Notes under the pieces: model-generated | Databases searched by the model: none | Told to the model about the DNA's origin: nothing | The model's input: only the letters and a program-made list of their open reading frames with translations | In this document: piece by piece, positions 61,584-64,000 of the stretch | How the letters are laid out: every line of letters begins with the position of its first letter | Position numbering within the stretch: position 1 is the first letter of the stretch | Position numbers and translations under genes: made by a program | Assembly: GCA_003170275.1 (NCBI GenBank) | Contig: PNAM01000058.1 | Location: 1-64,000, forward strand | Length of the DNA stretch: 64,000 nucleotides | Reading direction: 5' to 3' | Source: Myxococcales bacterium | GTDB taxonomy: Bacteria > Myxococcota_A > Polyangia > Palsa-1104

Positions 61584-61958
61584 CTACTTCTGCGCGGCGA
61601 GGTCGCTGCGGCGCCAGCGCGGCGGCTGGAAATAGACCTTGCCGCCCTCCTCATGATAGCCGGCCGGAACCAGCTTGTAGCCGTCCTTCTGGTTCTGCAC
61701 CTGGCCCTGGTGCCACAGCCAGTTGCCGGCCACCGGCTGGTAGTAGCCCGGCATCCACACCTCGCCCGACTGAAGGGACGGCACGTCCTCCTTGAGCGGC
61801 GAAGGCGGGTTCGACTGCATCGGCTCGTAGACGTACCCCTTGGACTCGTTCTTCGCCGGGCTGGTCCCAGCGGTCTTGCCACCCACGAAGTTTCCGTCGA
61901 TCGCGGCGCAACCACCAGCCAGGGAGAAGAGCGAGAGGACAATCAGGGTTCGCTTCAT
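61584..61958 (-). CDS. Lipoprotein with YXWXXG-type aromatic repeats
   Basis: A 124-residue lipoprotein (MKRTLIVLSLFSLAGGC). The mature part contains GYYQPVAGNWLWHQGQV and YKLVPAGYHEEGGKVYFQPP, aromatic W/Y-x-x-G patterns resembling YXWXXG-repeat surface proteins. Function unknown. It has a very good sigma70-type promoter (61980-62008), suggesting strong constitutive expression. Confidence 0.68.
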   Translation of the reverse strand: MKRTLIVLSLFSLAGGCAAIDGNFVGGKTAGTSPAKNESKGYVYEPMQSNPPSPLKEDVPSLQSGEVWMPGYYQPVAGNWLWHQGQVQNQKDGYKLVPAGYHEEGGKVYFQPPRWRRSDLAAQK

Positions 61959-61979
61959 TGGTCAGGGCCTCCGAAGACC

Positions 61980-62008
61980 AATATACGAAAAATACTCAAT
62001 GGAATCAA
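61980..62008 (-). promoter_or_regulatory. Sigma70-type promoter for the lipoprotein at 61584-61958
   Basis: On the minus strand TTGATT (62008-62003) and TATATT (61985-61980) have a 17-nt spacer within an AT-rich tract, and the -10 ends 21 nt before the ATG. It is the best housekeeping promoter seen in the window. The tract up to 62080 contains nothing else recognisable. Confidence 0.7.
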
Positions 62009-62080
62009 GTAGTAAGATATGCAGTGTTACTTACAGTGCTTTCGCGTGAAGGCGCTGATTTGGATTTTCGCGTACGCGAT

Positions 62081-62803
62081 CTACGACAGTCGGGCGAGAC
62101 GTTGCAGCCGGCGCGCGGCGCGCAAGCGAGGCAGGCGGACGATCAGCTTCTTGGTCCACGCGCGGCGCATCGATTTCTCGACGGCAAGCGCGTGCTCGTG
62201 CGCCTCGTCGTAGCTCATTCCGGCGCGCATCAGCTCGAGCTCGTGCGCCTCGTGCGCGAGCGTGAAGTCGAGCTCTCGCTCGGCGACCGCGTCGTCGATC
62301 CAGATGTGGCGACGGGGAATGAACCGATAGCGCCAGTGGTGTCCGCCGTGCGTGAAGTTGGGATCGAAGCGATCGCGCACCGCGCGCCCGTCGACGATCC
62401 AGATCTCGTCCCCGTCGAGCTGCGCCAGCGGAGTCTTGAGCACCAGGGCACGCGACTGGGCGACCGGCAGCCGCGGCGCCAGCAGCTCGGCCCGACGCTC
62501 GCGCCGTTCGATGCGGTTGGCGCGCGCCAGCGCCTGCAGGTACGGCACGCCCCTGCCCATGAGCGCGCGCTCGTGGAGCTGGTGGTGGCAAAGGAAATCG
62601 AGCTCGCCGGCGCCGGGGGCCTCGCGGTCGATCCACACCTCGCCGGCGGGGATGTAGCTGCGAGTGAAGTGATGGGCCCCATTCGTGAAGTCCACGTCGG
62701 CGTGGTTCCGAATCCAGGTCCCATCGACCAGCCAGCAACGAATGCGCTCGAACGTGCCGAGATGCGCGAGATAGGGCTTGCGCATACCCAAAGTGTAACT
62801 CAT
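62081..62803 (-). CDS. Protein with two copies of an HE-containing domain, uncharacterised
   Basis: A 240-residue protein built from one domain repeated twice. Copy 1 (about 20-98) and copy 2 (about 132-207) align through CWLVDGTWIRNHADVDFTNG versus IWIVDGRAVRDRFDPNFTHG, HHFTRSYIPAGEVWIDRE versus HHWRYRFIPRRHIWIDDA, and FLCHHQLHERALMGRGVPYL versus TLAHEAHELELMRAGMSYDE. Each copy keeps F-T-x-G-x-H-H, I-P-x-x-x-(V/I)-W-I-D and an H-x(2)-(L/H)-(H/E)-E cluster followed by M-x-x-G-x-x-Y. This pattern occurs, in my memory, in single-copy phage and bacterial proteins of unknown function. The H and E arrangement suggests metal binding, unproven. Start 62803; 62785 is an alternative. Confidence 0.7.
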   Translation of the reverse strand: MSYTLGMRKPYLAHLGTFERIRCWLVDGTWIRNHADVDFTNGAHHFTRSYIPAGEVWIDREAPGAGELDFLCHHQLHERALMGRGVPYLQALARANRIERRERRAELLAPRLPVAQSRALVLKTPLAQLDGDEIWIVDGRAVRDRFDPNFTHGGHHWRYRFIPRRHIWIDDAVAERELDFTLAHEAHELELMRAGMSYDEAHEHALAVEKSMRRAWTKKLIVRLPRLRAARRLQRLARLS

Positions 62804-62843
62804 TTGGCGGGGTTATGCTGGGGGGTCACTTGGCCCCGGCGCC

Positions 62844-62857
62844 TGGGTCTGGAGACC
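62844..62857. promoter_or_regulatory. Inverted repeat upstream of the sigma54-type promoter
   Basis: GGGTCT (62844-62849) and AGACCC (62852-62857) are perfect arms around GG. With the transcription start expected near 62937, this dyad sits at about -80 to -93, where enhancer-binding activators of RpoN promoters bind. A looser GGGGTC...GGCCCC dyad lies just before it. Binding is inferred. Confidence 0.4.
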
Positions 62858-62909
62858 CTGGAAGCCCGCGTCCCTACTAATGATTTCAATGACCTATATG
62901 TAGGTGGAG

Positions 62910-62926
62910 CTGGCCCCTGGCTTGCT
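62910..62926 (+). promoter_or_regulatory. Sigma54 (RpoN) -24/-12 promoter
   Basis: CTGGCCCCTGGCTTGCT has the invariant GG and GC dinucleotides exactly 10 nt apart and the surrounding C-T-G-G-C and T-T-G-C-T bases of the RpoN consensus; three internal positions differ. It points at the lipoprotein gene whose ATG is at 62953, leaving a leader of about 15 nt with an AGGAG ribosome-binding site. Strict GG-N10-GC spacing makes chance less likely; function is inferred. Confidence 0.6.
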
Positions 62927-62952
62927 TTGGGTTCCCGCACCTAGGAGTCCCA

Positions 62953-64000
62953 ATGCGCCGGAGCCTGATCTCGCTGAGCCTGGTCGTTTCGCTGGTTGGT
63001 TGCGCTGGAGAGACCGGCGGTGGTGGTAGCAACGGACAGCCCGGCGATCCGAACTCCAAGGGCGCCTCGATGAACGGCACCGCGGGTGGAACGGGTGGAA
63101 CCGGCGGCACGGGTGGCACGGGTACGGGTGGAACCGGCGGCACGGGTGGCACGGGTACGGGCGGAACCGGCGGCACGGGCGGAGCCGGCGGCGGCACGGG
63201 CGGCACCGGCGCGCTGTTGATCGCCGGCGGCTACGATGTGACCACTCAGTTCAACCTGCTCGACGCGCTCCCGCCGGACGTCAAGGAAGCGTTCTCGCTC
63301 ACGCTCGAGTTCGCCGACAGCCCAGGCAACTTCCTGCTCGACATGGCCGGCCGCCTGCCGATCATCAAGTACGTCGTCGACGCCATCAATCTGTTCTCCG
63401 GCGTGCACGACAAGGTGGTCCAGGGCATCGACGAGTACATCAACAGCTGGTCGGGCGGCATGATCACCACCATGCACGACCTCGCGCAGGACCTCGAGAT
63501 GGCGCTGCGCGGGCTCAAGGCGCACAACCACCTGGTGGTCGGCACGCCCGACGCCGCCGGCAATGTGACCGTCGCCGACACGCTGACCGACCTGACCTTC
63601 ACCTATAAGAAGATCGACTACCCGTACGCGCAGTCGGCCAAGGCGCAGGTGACGGGCTCGTACAGCGGGCTCAAGCTGACCGTCGCCACGCACGCGTACG
63701 ACAAGGGCGTCAACGTCGGCGGGCTGCTGGTCGACCTGATCGACAACGTGGCGCTGCCGCAGCTCACCGGCGTGGACAGCCTGGGCGCGTTTCTCAACCA
63801 GCTGGTCAACTGCGGGGGCGTCGGCGACTGGGTATGGAGCTACATCGGCAACTGGTGCCTCGGGCAGCAGTGCATCTACCAGTACATCAACGCCAACGAC
63901 ATCGGAAAGCTGTGCACCGCCGCGCTCGACGCCGCCGGCAAGGCGATCGAGGACAAGCTGGCCAGCCTCGATGCGCCGGGCATGATGTCGATGTCGACCG
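62953..64000 (+). CDS. Lipoprotein with Gly/Thr linker, truncated by window edge
   Basis: The first 349 codons of a lipoprotein gene that runs off the right end. The signal is MRRSLISLSLVVSLVGC. Residues about 42-86 are a pure Gly/Thr linker (units of GGTGGTGGTGT), followed by a folded domain beginning ALLIAGGYDVTTQFNLLDAL, with helices (DVKEAFSLTLEFADSPGNFL, VVQGIDEYINSW) and strands, and three to four cysteines late in the visible part (QLVNCGGVGDW, NWCLGQQCIYQY). No family is recognised. A sigma54-type promoter and dyad lie upstream, so it is probably development- or stress-regulated. Confidence 0.8.
   Translation, partial: MRRSLISLSLVVSLVGCAGETGGGGSNGQPGDPNSKGASMNGTAGGTGGTGGTGGTGTGGTGGTGGTGTGGTGGTGGAGGGTGGTGALLIAGGYDVTTQFNLLDALPPDVKEAFSLTLEFADSPGNFLLDMAGRLPIIKYVVDAINLFSGVHDKVVQGIDEYINSWSGGMITTMHDLAQDLEMALRGLKAHNHLVVGTPDAAGNVTVADTLTDLTFTYKKIDYPYAQSAKAQVTGSYSGLKLTVATHAYDKGVNVGGLLVDLIDNVALPQLTGVDSLGAFLNQLVNCGGVGDWVWSYIGNWCLGQQCIYQYINANDIGKLCTAALDAAGKAIEDKLASLDAPGMMSMST
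63079..63213 (+). repeat. 33-nt tandem coding repeat (Gly/Thr linker)
   Basis: Three near-identical copies of a 33-nt unit begin at 63094, 63127 and 63160 (11 residues each), extended by degenerate copies on both sides. Differences are mostly GGT/GGC and similar synonymous swaps. Such arrays can gain or lose units by slippage, changing linker length without breaking the frame. Confidence 0.85.

Noticed and set aside
63079..63213. Possible CRISPR or minisatellite array
   Set aside because: The repeats are back to back without spacers, stay in frame and encode a Gly/Thr linker, so they are coding repeats.

Overview
The window is a GC-rich bacterial chromosome segment with very densely packed genes, and its content points to the Myxococcota or a close deltaproteobacterial relative. 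The reasons are a giant MopE-type Cys/Asp repeat lipoprotein, many lineage-specific lipoproteins, a Hanks-type Ser/Thr kinase, a hemE-hemH-hemG operon using the FAD-type protoporphyrinogen oxidase, and a sigma54-type promoter. I see no rRNA, tRNA, CRISPR array, IS element or prophage. This is chromosomal backbone with lineage-specific accessory genes. All assignments come from reading sequence motifs; no database search was run.

Layout. 1-1522 (minus): start of an Lhr-type helicase, an RlpA-like double-psi-barrel protein and a homocysteine S-methyltransferase. 1563-5027 (plus): a membrane/coiled-coil protein, a TPR protein, an INSIG-like membrane protein and two Tat-exported Rieske lipoproteins. 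5024-6385 (minus): radA, split by one in-frame amber codon. 6432-14894: an outer-membrane protein, divergent from the MopE-like lipoprotein, a second Cys-containing lipoprotein and nagZ. 14908-24599 (minus): a small DUF3761-like protein, then a Bat-like block (DUF4175-like, MA-type metallopeptidase with TPRs, secreted protein, MoxR, DUF58, BatA/VWA). 24896-26453 (plus): ECF sigma factor, anti-sigma factor and secreted protein.

26708-36852: a non-RD Ser/Thr kinase, an AsmA-like/GT51 transglycosylase fusion, a class II aldolase, a PPC-like lipoprotein, a CsgG/FlgO-like protein, a HEAT-like protein, a lipoprotein carrying a complete vertebrate-style protein-arginine deiminase (PAD) catalytic site, TrmH and a lipoprotein. 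36920-44258: PBP1A, a single-domain response regulator, YajQ, a DHH phosphoesterase, HemJ and two unrecognised proteins. 44263-47820 (minus): four overlapping genes (CDP-alcohol phosphatidyltransferase, class III aminotransferase, radical SAM/SPASM, GtrA) that look like an uncharacterised envelope-lipid pathway. 47865-55186: chalcone-isomerase-like protein, lipoprotein, MacA/MacB-type ABC exporter, MMPL/RND exporter and GST. 55274-61958: FKBP, hemG-hemH-hemE, a PanE-like reductase, SthA-type transhydrogenase and a lipoprotein. 62081-64000: a protein made of two copies of one HE-containing domain, and a sigma54-promoted lipoprotein cut by the window edge.

Much of the content concerns the cell envelope: two GT51 transglycosylases, NagZ, RlpA-like and AsmA-like proteins, exporters and about ten lipoproteins. 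The most interesting items are the PAD lipoprotein, the four-gene lipid-like operon, the INSIG-like/Rieske cluster, the AsmA-GT51 fusion, the split radA and the duplicated-domain protein.
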